Below are positions 45,491 to 53,497 of a DNA stretch of 64,000 bases, piece by piece. Origin of the DNA: Rhodoblastus sp963710275 (GTDB taxonomy: Bacteria > Pseudomonadota > Alphaproteobacteria > Rhizobiales > Beijerinckiaceae). The position numbers and the translations under genes are program-made. Position 1 is the first letter of the stretch, and each line of letters begins with the position of its first letter. The notes below the pieces were generated by a model, which worked only from the letters and a program-made list of their open reading frames with translations, was not told the DNA's origin and did no database searches. The stretch lies in the NCBI GenBank assembly GCA_963710275.1, contig CAVPZS010000012.1:310001-374000 (forward strand), written 5' to 3'.

Positions 45491-46057
45491 ATGGCGAAAA
45501 GCGGGAACATGAACGAACGCCCTGCAAAGACAGACCCTCGGGAAACCACGGAAGCCAGCTCAGCCGGCGGCGGACGAGTCCGGTTGCGCGATTTCTCCCG
45601 TTCGCTTCCCATGGCCTTGTTGCGGGCGCGGGAGGCGGTCATGCGCCACTTCCGCTCTGGGCTGCGTCATTTCGACATCACGGAACAGCAATGGCGGGTG
45701 TTGCGGGCGCTGTCCTCGATATCCGAGATCGAAGTCACGCGGCTCGCCGGCGCGACCTTCCTGCTCGCGCCGAGTCTTTCCCGCATTCTCAAGGATCTGG
45801 AAAACCGCGGCCTCATCGTCAAGCGCATCTCGGACGAGGACCAGCGTTTCGGCCTGGTTTCGCTGACGTCGGAAGGCAGGAGCTTTATCGAAGCGGTCGG
45901 CGCATCTTCGGAGCGCATCTATCAGGAACTCAGCGGGCGCCTGGGCGAAGAGCGGCTGGCAGAGCTCATGCTGCTGTTGCGAGAGACCGAGCGCTTGCTC
46001 GGCGAAGGCGACCTGATTCAGTTTGAGCCCGGCGACGGCAAGCCGCGGCGGCGCTGA
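45491..46057 (+). CDS. MarR-family repressor, HpaR-like (copy 2)
   Basis: 188 residues with an extra N-terminal extension of about 35 residues. The core SLPMALLRAREAVMRHFRSG and ITEQQWRVLRALSSISEIEV, APSLSRILKDLENRGLIVKR and DEDQRFGLVSLTSEG is HpaR-like and clearly a paralogue of copy 1. ATG 45509 is an alternative start. It is followed after 45 bases by a flavin-dependent oxidoreductase gene, probably one operon. Confidence 0.88.
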   Translation: MAKSGNMNERPAKTDPRETTEASSAGGGRVRLRDFSRSLPMALLRAREAVMRHFRSGLRHFDITEQQWRVLRALSSISEIEVTRLAGATFLLAPSLSRILKDLENRGLIVKRISDEDQRFGLVSLTSEGRSFIEAVGASSERIYQELSGRLGEERLAELMLLLRETERLLGEGDLIQFEPGDGKPRRR

Positions 46058-46102
46058 ACCTTCCATTGCATCAACCGCGCCTTTCGCGCCAAAGAAACGC
46101 TC

Positions 46103-47101
46103 ATGACCAAGTTTTCCATTCTTGATCTCGCGCTCGTTCCGCTGGGAGGCGGTCCCGGCGACGCCTTGCGGAACATGATCGACCTCGCCCGACACGCCGA
46201 CGGTCTCGGCTATGAACGCTTCTGGCTGGCGGAGCATCACAACGCCCTTGGCGTCGCCAGCGCCGCAACGTCCGTGCTGATCGGACAGGTCGCGGCCGCG
46301 ACGACCCGGATCCGCGCCGGCGCTGGCGGCGTCATGCTGCCGAACCATTCGCCCATGGTGATCGCGGAGCAGTTCGGCACGCTGGAAGAATTGTTCCCCG
46401 GCCGCATCGATCTGGGATTGGGGCGCGCGCCCGGCACGGATCAGCGGACGCTTCGGGCCCTGCGCGTCGATCCCGCTGCGGCGGACCACTTCCCCGACGA
46501 CGTGCTGGAGCTTCAGGCCTTTCTCGCGCCCGCCAAGCCGGACCAGACCCTGCGCGCCGTGCCGGGGCACGGGACCAACGTGCCGCTGTGGATCCTCGGC
46601 TCCAGCCTCTATGGCGCGCAGCTCGCGGCGCATCTAGGGCTGCCCTACGCCTTCGCGTCGCATTTCGCGCCCGACGCGCTGGACGCCGCGCTGCTCATGT
46701 ATCGCGACCGCTTTCGCCCCTCCCGTCAGCTTGAGCGTTCCTATGCCATGGCGGCGGTCAATGTCTTTGCCGCCGACACCGACGCAGAGGCGGCGCGCCT
46801 CTTCACCTCGGCCCAACAACGTTCGCTTGGCATCATCCGCAACGATCGGGGCTTGCTGCCGCCACCCGTCGAGACCATGGACGACCTCTGGTCGCCGCAT
46901 GAAAAAATGCAGGTGGGGCGGATGCTGGCCTGCTCGATTGTCGGTTCGCGGGAAACGGTGCGCCGGGGGATGGAACAGTTCATCGCCCGGACCGGCGCCG
47001 ACGAAGTCATCGTCGCTGCGGCGATCTACGATCACGCCGCGCGTCTTCGCTCCTATGAAATCCTCGACGAGGTGACGAGGGCGCTCGTGCCTGCGGCGTG
47101 A
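46103..47101 (+). CDS. LLM-class (luciferase-like) flavin-dependent oxidoreductase
   Basis: 332 residues, TIM-barrel bacterial-luciferase fold, single-component type. Segments: LDLALVPLGGGPGDALRNMI, GYERFWLAEHHNALGVASAA, RIRAGAGGVMLPNHSPMVIA (FMN-binding) and GRIDLGLGRAPGTD. It could be a monooxygenase or reductase using FMNH2 or F420; in alphaproteobacteria FMN is likely. Same transcription unit as MarR copy 2, so possibly aromatic-inducible. Substrate unknown. Confidence 0.88.
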   Translation: MTKFSILDLALVPLGGGPGDALRNMIDLARHADGLGYERFWLAEHHNALGVASAATSVLIGQVAAATTRIRAGAGGVMLPNHSPMVIAEQFGTLEELFPGRIDLGLGRAPGTDQRTLRALRVDPAAADHFPDDVLELQAFLAPAKPDQTLRAVPGHGTNVPLWILGSSLYGAQLAAHLGLPYAFASHFAPDALDAALLMYRDRFRPSRQLERSYAMAAVNVFAADTDAEAARLFTSAQQRSLGIIRNDRGLLPPPVETMDDLWSPHEKMQVGRMLACSIVGSRETVRRGMEQFIARTGADEVIVAAAIYDHAARLRSYEILDEVTRALVPAA

Positions 47102-47111
47102 TCCAGAATCC

Positions 47112-47132
47112 GCCCTGCTCCGCGGGGAGGGC
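47112..47132. terminator. Possible bidirectional terminator between convergent genes
   Basis: A short hairpin with 5-bp outer stem (47112-47116 with 47128-47132) in the 32-base gap between the LLM oxidoreductase and the dioxygenase. No long T run. Confidence 0.35.
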
Positions 47133-47133
47133 T

Positions 47134-47973
47134 CTAGTCAAAACGATAGGCGGAAATGGTCGTCTCCATCACACGGTCGCTGAAAACGCGCTTCCCCGCG
47201 CCGCTTTCGGCCGCGCCCGCGGCGACCATGAGCGGAATGAGATGTTCTTCCTGCCGTTCGGGATGGCATAGCCGCGCCGCCGGGGCCTTGGCCCAAGCGG
47301 CAAGACCAGCGTTTCTTCGCGCCGAATCCGGGTTTTCGATCGTCGTCGTCAGCCAGGTGTCGAACTCGTCCGAAATCGGTCCAAATCGCGGATCGCCGTA
47401 GCCGCGCATGTTATGGAAGCTCATGCCGCTGCCGACGATCAACACGCCCTCGTCGCGCAGGGGCGCCAGCGCGCGGCCAGCGGCCAGATGCGCTTCCGGG
47501 TCCAGGTCGGCGCGAACCGACAGGGTGACGACCGGGATCTCCGCGTCGGGAAAAACCAGTTTGAGCGGGATGAAGACGCCATGGTCGAAGCCGCGTGTGG
47601 CGTCTTCCTCGGCGCCGACTCCGGCGGCGTCCAGCAGCGCCTTGGTCCTCGCCGCAAGCGCCGGGGCGCCCGGCGCATCATAGCGCAGCTGATAAGTGTG
47701 TTTGGGAAAGCCATAATAATCATAGATCAACGCCGGCTTGGCGCCGCTGCCGACGCAAAAGCGCGGCGTCGTCCAGTGCCCGGATATGAGCAGGACGGCC
47801 TTGGGCCGTTCCGGAAGGGAGGCCGCCATGTTCTTCAAAAAATCGCCCATTTTCGTCCAGGCGTCAGGCGGGTTCCAGTCCATGAAGAAGCAAGGGCCGC
47901 CTCCATGCGGAATGAAGAAGGTCGGCATTTTCGGGGGCGAAATTTCAGCGGTCATTTGTTGCAGGTCCGTCAT
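47134..47973 (-). CDS. Class III extradiol dioxygenase, DODA/LigB type
   Basis: 279 residues, related to E. coli YgiD and plant DOPA 4,5-dioxygenase. Metal ligands are seen in FFIPHGGGP (His), the segment LLISGHWTTP, SGMSFHNMRG (His) and HPERQEEHLIPLMVA (His). Ring-cleaves catechol-like substrates with O2. Its ATG overlaps the stop of the upstream cytochrome-YceI gene (4 bases), implying coupled expression in the TPP enzyme / aldo-keto reductase / cytochrome operon. Confidence 0.9.
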   Translation of the reverse strand: MTDLQQMTAEISPPKMPTFFIPHGGGPCFFMDWNPPDAWTKMGDFLKNMAASLPERPKAVLLISGHWTTPRFCVGSGAKPALIYDYYGFPKHTYQLRYDAPGAPALAARTKALLDAAGVGAEEDATRGFDHGVFIPLKLVFPDAEIPVVTLSVRADLDPEAHLAAGRALAPLRDEGVLIVGSGMSFHNMRGYGDPRFGPISDEFDTWLTTTIENPDSARRNAGLAAWAKAPAARLCHPERQEEHLIPLMVAAGAAESGAGKRVFSDRVMETTISAYRFD

Positions 47974-49100
47974 TTGTTTGCGGTCGCGGTCACGTCGATG
48001 GTGACGTCAACCTCCAGCGCCACCCATTGGCCGCTGGCCCAGTCGCCCTGGCCGACGCCGTAGTCGGTGCGGATCAAGGGGACGTGGCCTTTGGCGCGGG
48101 CCTTGGCGCCGTCGATTTCAAGCGTGAAGGGCAAGGTCAGGGAATGGGAGACGCCGCGCAGGGTCAGATCCCCGACGGCCTCATAGGCGCCCGGAGCCGT
48201 CCGCCGAATGGTGTTGCTCTCGAACTGCGCCTTGGGGAAATCGCGCGCCGCGAACCAATCCTTTTCGGGCAGGGCCGTATCCTTTTGCGGATCGCCGGTG
48301 ACGGCGCTGGCGACATCGACCGTCACGTGGATATGCGATGTTTCCAGATGATCGGGATCGAAGGCGATGTCCGCAATAAAGCGGGTGAACTTGCCCTTGA
48401 ACGCCTCGCCGGCCTGGGTTCCTGAAAAGCCTAGCGTGCTCTGCGCGGGATCGAGCGTCCAGTTGGCGGCTTCCGCGCGCGGCGGGACGGCGACGAGGGC
48501 GACGGCCAGCAGAGCCAGCACGGCGACGGTTTGCTTGCGTCGGCGCGGCAGCATGCGCGCCAGCACGTCGTCGCGGACGAGGAAATGATGGCGCAACGCC
48601 GCGGCGACATGGCCGATGATCACGGCAATGAAGAGCCAGGCCCCAAAGCGATGCGCCAGTTTGAAGACCGCCTCGGCCGGCGCCTTGTCGGGCAGCGTCG
48701 AGAGCACTGGCAGGTGCGGCCATGGGATCACGCCGAACAAGACTGTGGGGATGTTGAGCCTGGCGACGGAGACCAGCGCCCAGCCGGAGAGCGGCAGGGC
48801 GAACAGGAAGAGGTAGAGCATCAAATGGCCGCCATGGGCGGCCTTCCGCTCGAGCGCAGGCATGGAGGCCGGCAACTCCGGCGGCGGCCGCATCAGCCGC
48901 CAGCCAAGCCGCAGGATGGCCGCCAGCAGGATGACGACGCCGATCGACTTGTGAAGCTGATAAAGCTGGAACAGCCGCATCGGGGACAGCGTGACATGCT
49001 TCATCGTCAGGCCGATAGCGATCAGCGCGAAGATTCCGAGCGCCATGATCCAATGAAGGAAGATCGCAAAACCGCTGTAACGGTCGCCGGGATGAGACAT
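47970..49100 (-). CDS. Fusion: cytochrome b561 + YceI domain
   Basis: 376 residues. The N-terminal di-heme b561 domain has four helices (AIFLHWIMALGIFALIAIGL; LYQLHKSIGVVILLAAILRL; KAAHGGHLMLYLFLFALPLS; LAHRFGAWLFIAVIIGHVAA) with His in each pair for heme ligation. A further hydrophobic segment, TVAVLALLAVALVAVPPRAEA, works as an internal export anchor before a complete YceI lipocalin-like domain (WTLDPAQSTLGFSGTQAGEA to GVGQGDWASGQWVALEVDVT). YceI binds isoprenoids such as quinones. E. coli has yceJ (b561) and yceI as adjacent separate genes, so this is a natural fusion of that pair. Confidence 0.9.
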   Translation of the reverse strand: MSHPGDRYSGFAIFLHWIMALGIFALIAIGLTMKHVTLSPMRLFQLYQLHKSIGVVILLAAILRLGWRLMRPPPELPASMPALERKAAHGGHLMLYLFLFALPLSGWALVSVARLNIPTVLFGVIPWPHLPVLSTLPDKAPAEAVFKLAHRFGAWLFIAVIIGHVAAALRHHFLVRDDVLARMLPRRRKQTVAVLALLAVALVAVPPRAEAANWTLDPAQSTLGFSGTQAGEAFKGKFTRFIADIAFDPDHLETSHIHVTVDVASAVTGDPQKDTALPEKDWFAARDFPKAQFESNTIRRTAPGAYEAVGDLTLRGVSHSLTLPFTLEIDGAKARAKGHVPLIRTDYGVGQGDWASGQWVALEVDVTIDVTATANK

Positions 49101-49240
49101 GGGTTTGGTTTTCCGCCGTGTGGAAGGGCGGCGTCGCGGCAAACCGGCCAGCGTCGCCAATCTCATGTTATTTAGTCTCCAGACCGGCGGAATGCATAGC
49201 GCGGAATTTTCGAACGAAACCATCGGGTTTCCCGATAGGT

Positions 49241-50257
49241 CTAAGTCCGCTCGTGCTGACGCTCCATCATCCAGCCCGGATATTCAGGCGGCAGGGCGCT
49301 GACCTTGTCCAGAGTTTCCAGCTCCTGCGCGGTCAGGGCAAGTTCCGTCGCGGCGAGATTGTCATCGAGCTGTTCGATGGTCTTGGCGCCGACGATCACC
49401 GAAGTGACGACGGGCCGATGCAGCAGCCAGGCCAGGGCGATACGCGCGACCGACACGCCCCTGGACTCGGCGATGGGGCGCATGGCGTCGATGCAATCAA
49501 ACGCTCGCGCCTTGTTGACCGGCGGGAAGTCGAACGTCGCCCGGCGTGCGCCTTCCGGCCCCTTGCCATCGCGGTCGAATTTTCCAGACAGCAAGCCGCC
49601 GGCCAGCGGACTCCAAACCATCAGGCCCACGTTTTCGGACAGCAGCAGCGGCGCAATCTCGCGCTCCAGATCGCGCCCCGCGATGGTGTAATAGGCCTGC
49701 AGGCTGGCGAGTCGCGAAAGGTTATTTTTCTCCGCTAATCCCAGCGCCTTCATGATTTTCCAGGCCGGCCAGTTGGAGACGCCGACGTAGCGCACAAGCC
49801 CCTGGCGCACGAGATCGTCGAGGGCGCGGATCGTCTCCTCGACCGGCGTCCTCTGGTCGAGGCCGTGAATCTGATAGAGGTCGATATAATCCGTGTCGAG
49901 CCGCTTCAGGCTCGCCTTGACCCCATCCATGATGTGGCCGCGCGTCGCGCCCCGGTCGTTGGGTCCCGGCCCGGTCCTTCCAAACACCTTCGTCGCCAGC
50001 ACGACATCCGAACGCTTGCGGCCTGAGTTTTTCAGGGCTCGCCCGGTGATTTCCTCCGACAGCCCTTCCGAATAGACATCCGCCGTGTCGATGAAGTTCA
50101 CGCCAGCTTCGAGCGCCCGGGCGACGACCGCGTCGGCGCCCGTCTGTTCGACCTTGCCTATGGCGGGCCAGATGCCGCCGCGCCCGCCGAAAGTCATGGC
50201 GCCGAGACAGATTTCCGACACCTGAAGCCCCGTGCCGCCAAGAGATTTGTAGCGCAT
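49241..50257 (-). CDS. Aldo/keto reductase
   Basis: 338 residues, NADPH-dependent TIM barrel. The catalytic tetrad is visible: Asp in NFIDTADVYSEG with its Tyr, Lys in VVLATKVFG, His in LYQIHGLDQ. The cofactor end has VIVGAKTIEQLDDNLAA. It reduces aldehydes or ketones. It begins 23 bases after the TPP enzyme gene and leads toward the cytochrome-YceI gene 140 bases on. Confidence 0.93.
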   Translation of the reverse strand: MRYKSLGGTGLQVSEICLGAMTFGGRGGIWPAIGKVEQTGADAVVARALEAGVNFIDTADVYSEGLSEEITGRALKNSGRKRSDVVLATKVFGRTGPGPNDRGATRGHIMDGVKASLKRLDTDYIDLYQIHGLDQRTPVEETIRALDDLVRQGLVRYVGVSNWPAWKIMKALGLAEKNNLSRLASLQAYYTIAGRDLEREIAPLLLSENVGLMVWSPLAGGLLSGKFDRDGKGPEGARRATFDFPPVNKARAFDCIDAMRPIAESRGVSVARIALAWLLHRPVVTSVIVGAKTIEQLDDNLAATELALTAQELETLDKVSALPPEYPGWMMERQHERT

Positions 50258-50280
50258 GTCGTCTCCATGAATTTGAGGGA

Positions 50281-51960
50281 CTAGACTTTTTTCAGCGCCG
50301 TTTCGCGCAATCCGGCGAGCGTCGCGGTGGGCGTGATCGCCTCCGGGTCGACCTTCACGTGCAGAATGGATGGCAGGCCACTGGCCCGCGCACGCGCGAA
50401 AGCCGGCATGAAATCTTCGGTTCGTTCGACGCTTTCGCCGTGTCCCCCGAAAGCGCGGGCATAGGCGGCAAAATCGGGATTGCGCAATTGGGTTGCGACG
50501 ACGCGCCCGGGGTAACGCCGCTCCTGGTGCATCCGGATCGTCCCATACATGGCGTTGTCGATCACCACGACAATGATAGGCAGGTCATATTGCACTGCCG
50601 TGGCGAATTCCTGCCCGTTCATCAGGAAATCGCCATCGCCGCAAAAGCAGACGACGAGCCGGTCGGGCCGCAGCCTTTGCGCGCCGACGGCGGCAGGCGC
50701 GCCATAGCCCATCGAGCCGGAGACGGGCGCCAGTTGCGTGGCGAATTGCCTGAAGCGGAGGAAGCGCCCGGTCCAGATGGTGAAATTGCCGGCGCCGCTG
50801 GCGATGATGGCGTCGGGAGGCAAGGCGTCGCGTAGCGCCGTGATGATTTCGGTCATCTGTACTGCGCCCGGGCCGGCAGGCGCGCCCTGCGACCAGACGA
50901 GGTAATCCTTGCGCGCCTGCTCTCGCTCGCCCGCCCATGCAATTGGCGTCGGGGGCGCGAGGCCATCGAGCGCGGCGGCGAATCCCGGAGGGCTGGCGAT
51001 GACGCCGAGCTCTGGCTGATAGACACGGCCAATCTCGTTCGCATCGGCATGGACGTGGACAAGCTTCTGGCGCGGCGTGGGGATGTTCAGGAGCTGGTAG
51101 CCCTGCGCAGGAATCTCCGCCAGCCGGCCGCCGATCAGCAGGACCAGATCGGCGTTCTCGATCCGCGCGCGCAATTTCGGATTGGGGCCAATGCCGAGCT
51201 CGCCGATGTAACAGGCGTGATCATTGGGGAACAGGGTCACACGGCGGAATGACGCGGCGACCGGCAAGTCGAATTTTTCCGCGAAGCGCACCAGTGAAGC
51301 GCGGGCCTTTTCGGTCCAGCCAGACCCGCCAACGAGGACGACCGGGCATTTCGCGTCGCGCAGCAGATCCTGCAAGCGCTCCATTTGCGGCGGACCGGGC
51401 CAGATCTCGACTGGCTCGACTCTCAGAGCGTCGGCGACCCCCGCCGTTTCCGTCAACATGTCCTCGGGAATGGCGATGACCACCGGCCCCGGACGTCCCT
51501 GCATGGCGACATGGAAGGCGCGGGAGACAATCTCGGGAATGCGTGCGGGATCGTCGATCTCAACCGCCCATTTGGCGGTCGATCCGAACAGGGCGCGATA
51601 ATCCATTTCCTGGAAGGCGCCGCGCTCCTTCATGCCGCGCGCCACCTGGCCGATGAACATGATCAGCGGCACGCTGTCGTGCTCGGCGATGTGGATCGCA
51701 TGGGCGGCGTTGGCGGCGCCGGGGCCCCGCGTCACGAAGACAATGCCGGGGCGCCCGGTAAGGCGCGCGGCGGCGTCGGCCATCATGCCGGCGCCCGCTT
51801 CCTGGCGGCAGACGGTCAGCTGGATCGGCGCGTCATGCAGGGCGTCGAGCGCGGCGAGATAGGACTCGCCCGGCACGCAGAAAACGTGTTCGACGCCTTG
51901 GACGACGAGCTGGTCGACAAGGATCTGCCCACCGGTGCGCGTGTTGGCCGGGGAAGTCAT
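50281..51960 (-). CDS. Thiamine-diphosphate-dependent enzyme (acetolactate synthase-like)
   Basis: 559 residues with three TPP-enzyme domains: Pyr (GVEHVFCVPGESYLAALDAL with catalytic Glu in TVCRQEAGAGMMADAAAR), central (VVLVGGSGWTEKARASLV) and PP (VVCFCGDGDFLMNGQEFATA with metal-binding DN in VIDNAMYGTIRMHQERRYPG). Close in form to IlvB-type acetolactate synthase, but no small regulatory subunit follows, so it may be a catabolic decarboxylase or carboligase. First gene of a four-gene minus-strand run, divergent from an MFS transporter. Confidence 0.88.
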   Translation of the reverse strand: MTSPANTRTGGQILVDQLVVQGVEHVFCVPGESYLAALDALHDAPIQLTVCRQEAGAGMMADAAARLTGRPGIVFVTRGPGAANAAHAIHIAEHDSVPLIMFIGQVARGMKERGAFQEMDYRALFGSTAKWAVEIDDPARIPEIVSRAFHVAMQGRPGPVVIAIPEDMLTETAGVADALRVEPVEIWPGPPQMERLQDLLRDAKCPVVLVGGSGWTEKARASLVRFAEKFDLPVAASFRRVTLFPNDHACYIGELGIGPNPKLRARIENADLVLLIGGRLAEIPAQGYQLLNIPTPRQKLVHVHADANEIGRVYQPELGVIASPPGFAAALDGLAPPTPIAWAGEREQARKDYLVWSQGAPAGPGAVQMTEIITALRDALPPDAIIASGAGNFTIWTGRFLRFRQFATQLAPVSGSMGYGAPAAVGAQRLRPDRLVVCFCGDGDFLMNGQEFATAVQYDLPIIVVVIDNAMYGTIRMHQERRYPGRVVATQLRNPDFAAYARAFGGHGESVERTEDFMPAFARARASGLPSILHVKVDPEAITPTATLAGLRETALKKV

Positions 51961-52198
51961 GCTGGCGTCATCCGGTGTTTTGTTGAAACGATATTTCGCC
52001 GGCATTATGCGCGCCCTGCTTCGTCCGTCCAGCCTGCCGACGGGGCCCGGAAGGCGTCAAAATTCGCTAAGTCATTATATCCGTGTGATAAAATTAATTT
52101 CGTCAAACACCATGAAAAACGATAAAAGGAGCCAGGGCTCAGCTGTCGACGGCCTCTGACGGACTGGCGCGAAAACAAACAATTGGGGGATAACGCAA

Positions 52199-53488
52199 AT
52201 GACCGAATCCGCTGCGCTGGCGTCGGCTTTGAGCAAGGCCGCGCGCCGGCTGACGCCTTTCATGGGCTTGCTCTTCCTGGTGAGTTTTCTCGACCGCGCC
52301 AACGTCAGCTTTGCCGCGTTGGTCATGAACAGGGATCTCGGCTTCACCCCGACCGTTTACGCCTGGGGCGTCGGCTTCTTCTTCTTCGGCTATGTCCTGT
52401 TCGAAGTTCCCAGCAATATGATGGTCGAACGGGTTGGCGCGGGACGCTGGCTCGGTCCTATCGCCATAGTCTGGGGCCTTGCGTCCATCTCCCTGTTCGC
52501 GGCCAACGGCGCCCGCACCTTTTTTTCGTTGCGCTTTATCCTCGGCGCGGCGGAGGCCGGCGTCCTGCCGGGAATGCTGCTTTACCTCACCTACTGGTTC
52601 CCCCCGGGCCAGCGCGCGCGCATCATGGCGCTGTTCCTGATGGCCATTCCATTGTCCAACGTGATCGGAGCGCCGCTCTCGGGCGCCATTCTCGGCATTG
52701 ACTCCTTGAACGGGCTGTGGGGCCTGAAAAACTGGCAATGGCTATTCGTGATCGAAGGCGTGCCGGCCATCGTGCTGGGCCTGCTGGCCTTCAGGTTCCT
52801 GCCTGACCGTCCGAAACACGCGGACTGGCTGACGTCGGAGGAGAAGGAGGCGCTGGAGCTGGAGCTGGCGCGCACGGCCGGCGGCTCCGGCAAGCATGAA
52901 TCCCTTGGCGCCGGTTTGTTTTCCGGCCCCGTCCTGCTGCTGGGGCTTGCCTATTTCTGCTCCCTGCTCGGCGGTTTCGGCATCATCTTCTGGATTCCGC
53001 AAATCGTGAAAGGCTTCGGCCTGTCCAATTTCGAAACCGGGCTCGTCGCTTCCATCCCCTATATCGTGTCCTCGGTGGCCATGTATGTTCTCGGCCGCGT
53101 CGGCGACCGGACCGGCAAACGCGTGGCCCTGACCGTCGCGCCCACCCTGGTCGGAGCCTTCGGCCTTGTCCTGGCCGGCTCGACAAGCAATCCCTATGTC
53201 TCGATTTTCGCGCTCAGTCTCGCGGCCTGCGGCATTTACGGCATGGTGCCGTCCTTCTGGACCCTGCCGACCATTTATCTCCGGGGGAGCGCGGCCGCAG
53301 GCGGCTTCGCCATGGTCAACTCCATCGGCGCCCTGGGCGGTTTCGTCGGCCCCTACATCATTGGCTGGTTCAAGGAGCACAGCGGCGAATTCGGGTCGGG
53401 ATTGACCATACTCGGGTGCGGCGCGGCGATGACGGCTATTCTCGTCCTCGTGCTCGTCAAGCTCTATCGGCCGCCCGTCCCGGCCTGA
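52199..53488 (+). CDS. MFS transporter, anion:cation symporter (ACS) family
   Basis: 429 residues, 12 helices. ACS-family marks: FLDRANVSFAALVMNRDLGF in TM1, GYVLFEVPSNMMVERVGAGR, and LLYLTYWFPPGQRARIMALF. Relatives import organic acids such as phthalate, tartrate, hexuronates or 4-hydroxyphenylacetate. It is divergent from the TPP enzyme operon; the 238-base gap (51961-52198) contains A+T-rich promoter-like DNA. Plausibly it imports the acid that the operon degrades. Confidence 0.9.
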   Translation: MTESAALASALSKAARRLTPFMGLLFLVSFLDRANVSFAALVMNRDLGFTPTVYAWGVGFFFFGYVLFEVPSNMMVERVGAGRWLGPIAIVWGLASISLFAANGARTFFSLRFILGAAEAGVLPGMLLYLTYWFPPGQRARIMALFLMAIPLSNVIGAPLSGAILGIDSLNGLWGLKNWQWLFVIEGVPAIVLGLLAFRFLPDRPKHADWLTSEEKEALELELARTAGGSGKHESLGAGLFSGPVLLLGLAYFCSLLGGFGIIFWIPQIVKGFGLSNFETGLVASIPYIVSSVAMYVLGRVGDRTGKRVALTVAPTLVGAFGLVLAGSTSNPYVSIFALSLAACGIYGMVPSFWTLPTIYLRGSAAAGGFAMVNSIGALGGFVGPYIIGWFKEHSGEFGSGLTILGCGAAMTAILVLVLVKLYRPPVPA

Positions 53489-53497
53489 TCGCGAAAC

